Origin: Strigamia acuminata | Lineage: Eukaryota > Arthropoda > Chilopoda > Geophilomorpha > Linotaeniidae | DNA length: 64,000 nucleotides | Assembly (NCBI GenBank): GCA_949358305.1 | Contig: OX442319.1 | Coordinates: forward strand, 2,480,001-2,544,000 | Direction of reading: 5' to 3' | Shown here: piece by piece, positions 63,298 through 64,000 of the stretch | Numbering within the stretch: the first letter of the stretch is position 1 | How the letters are laid out: each line of letters starts with the position of its first letter | The notes under the pieces: model-generated | Database searches by the model: none | Told to the model about the DNA's origin: nothing | Seen by the model: only the letters and a program-made list of their open reading frames with translations | Translations under genes and position numbers: made by a program

Positions 63298-64000
63298 TAA
63301 GAAAATAAATTGATAAATGAGCACTTTAATCTTTTCTCTAGAAACTAATTCAATTTTTTGTAGTTTTGTACAATTCGATTTGACCAGAGTGGCCGATGAC
63401 CGTTGACATAGGCCTAACATTAGGACTGACCACAAAAAGGAGAAGACGAGACGTTTACAAATCTTCACCGTTGGATTGAAACTAAAGTTTTGAAGAATCG
63501 TGAAACTGTTCGTTGAAATGTTTGCCAAAGCTTTTACTCTTATCATTGTTACCATGAATAGATTACATTCATATTTCAATACGCATAATATAAAATATTA
63601 GAATCCAAAACTTAGTAATACAATACCTGTTATCGGAAAAAATATTCTGATTAGGTGACCGCACTGTTGACGACATGATAATCAAATACATAACTGTTTA
63701 TCACCATGACACATTAACACACAGCTTACAACATACGCAAGATACAAAGTGATATTGGACATACACTTTAAAACAACAATACAGCATTGTGGTATCCAGA
63801 CAATTAATCAGGCGTCAATTAATCGGTGCTATAATTAACTGAGGCATAAATTCAACACCTGTACAACTAACCAGACATCAATTAATTGTTAAAGCAATTA
63901 ACTCTTATCCAATTATACGGCCAAACAAATTCAGTAACTGACAATTAGACTGATAAAAATTAAAAGGATAAAAATTTATGATGGTTTGGTAGACAGTAGA
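63298..64000. other. Window end, no gene recognised
   Basis: After the UIM-exon copy, a TTTTTGTAG acceptor and LYNSI at 63360 may be the decayed partner of the parent exon 4 (LYRVL). From 63600 on, CAATTAAT/ATTAATTG words recur irregularly. No gene. Confidence 0.45.

Noticed and set aside
63052..63579. 175-codon minus-strand ORF
   Set aside because: Runs antisense across the UIM-exon copy; composition not protein-like.

Overview
The window looks like a piece of an arthropod, most likely insect, nuclear genome. The DNA is AT-rich. Genes are split by short GT-AG introns with T-rich acceptors, and intergenic and intronic DNA is full of small DNA transposons and minisatellites. Recognisable genes include an arthropod-type aryl hydrocarbon receptor (spineless), a takeout/JHBP-family secreted protein, a Brachyury-like T-box factor, serine hydroxymethyltransferase and focal adhesion kinase. 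No prokaryotic feature (operon, CRISPR, Shine-Dalgarno) is present. The species cannot be named from the sequence alone.

Layout. 1-15.4 kb is a long upstream region without a convincing gene: homopolymer tracts, a 20-bp minisatellite at 9.2-9.8 kb, and a CpG-rich patch near 12.7-13.1 kb that may be promoter DNA. 15.4-23.9 kb holds spineless on the plus strand (nine coding exons, 702 codons, three MITE-like elements in its introns). 26.8-27.8 kb holds an intronless SR-type splicing factor on the minus strand with an inserted leucine zipper. 29.1-32.2 kb holds a two-exon takeout-like gene on the minus strand; its intron carries a piggyBac-type MITE sitting inside a minisatellite.

32.9-38.4 kb is a transposon island. 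It contains a complete gag-only LTR retrotransposon with apparently identical LTRs and a 4-bp target duplication, a 669-bp palindromic TA-flanked foldback element, a mariner-type palindrome and LTR-like repeats. In and after this island, 36.1-41.1 kb, lie small genes too short for ordinary ORF calling: a signal-peptide ORF, a cationic amphipathic secreted peptide with its own TATA box, a decaying Cys-containing gene on the minus strand, and a four-cysteine secreted peptide. This cluster is the best candidate here for something undescribed.

41.6-44.7 kb holds a membrane-anchored USP deubiquitinase (minus). 46.2-47.6 kb holds a divergent T-box gene with a TATA box (plus). 48.3-51.6 kb holds SHMT with an optional mitochondrial leader exon (plus). 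53.9-59.9 kb holds a complete focal adhesion kinase (20 coding exons, 1026 aa, plus). 60.4-60.8 kb holds an unrecognised small spliced gene (plus). 61.5-62.9 kb holds a UIM-containing protein (minus), with an inverted, frameshifted copy of its UIM exon at 63.2 kb.

The genes do not form a pathway; they are ordinary neighbours. Exon models were assembled by hand from splice signals and reading-frame phase. Where exon lengths sum to a whole number of codons with family motifs running across the junctions (spineless, SHMT, T-box, FAK, UIM gene), the models are quite secure.
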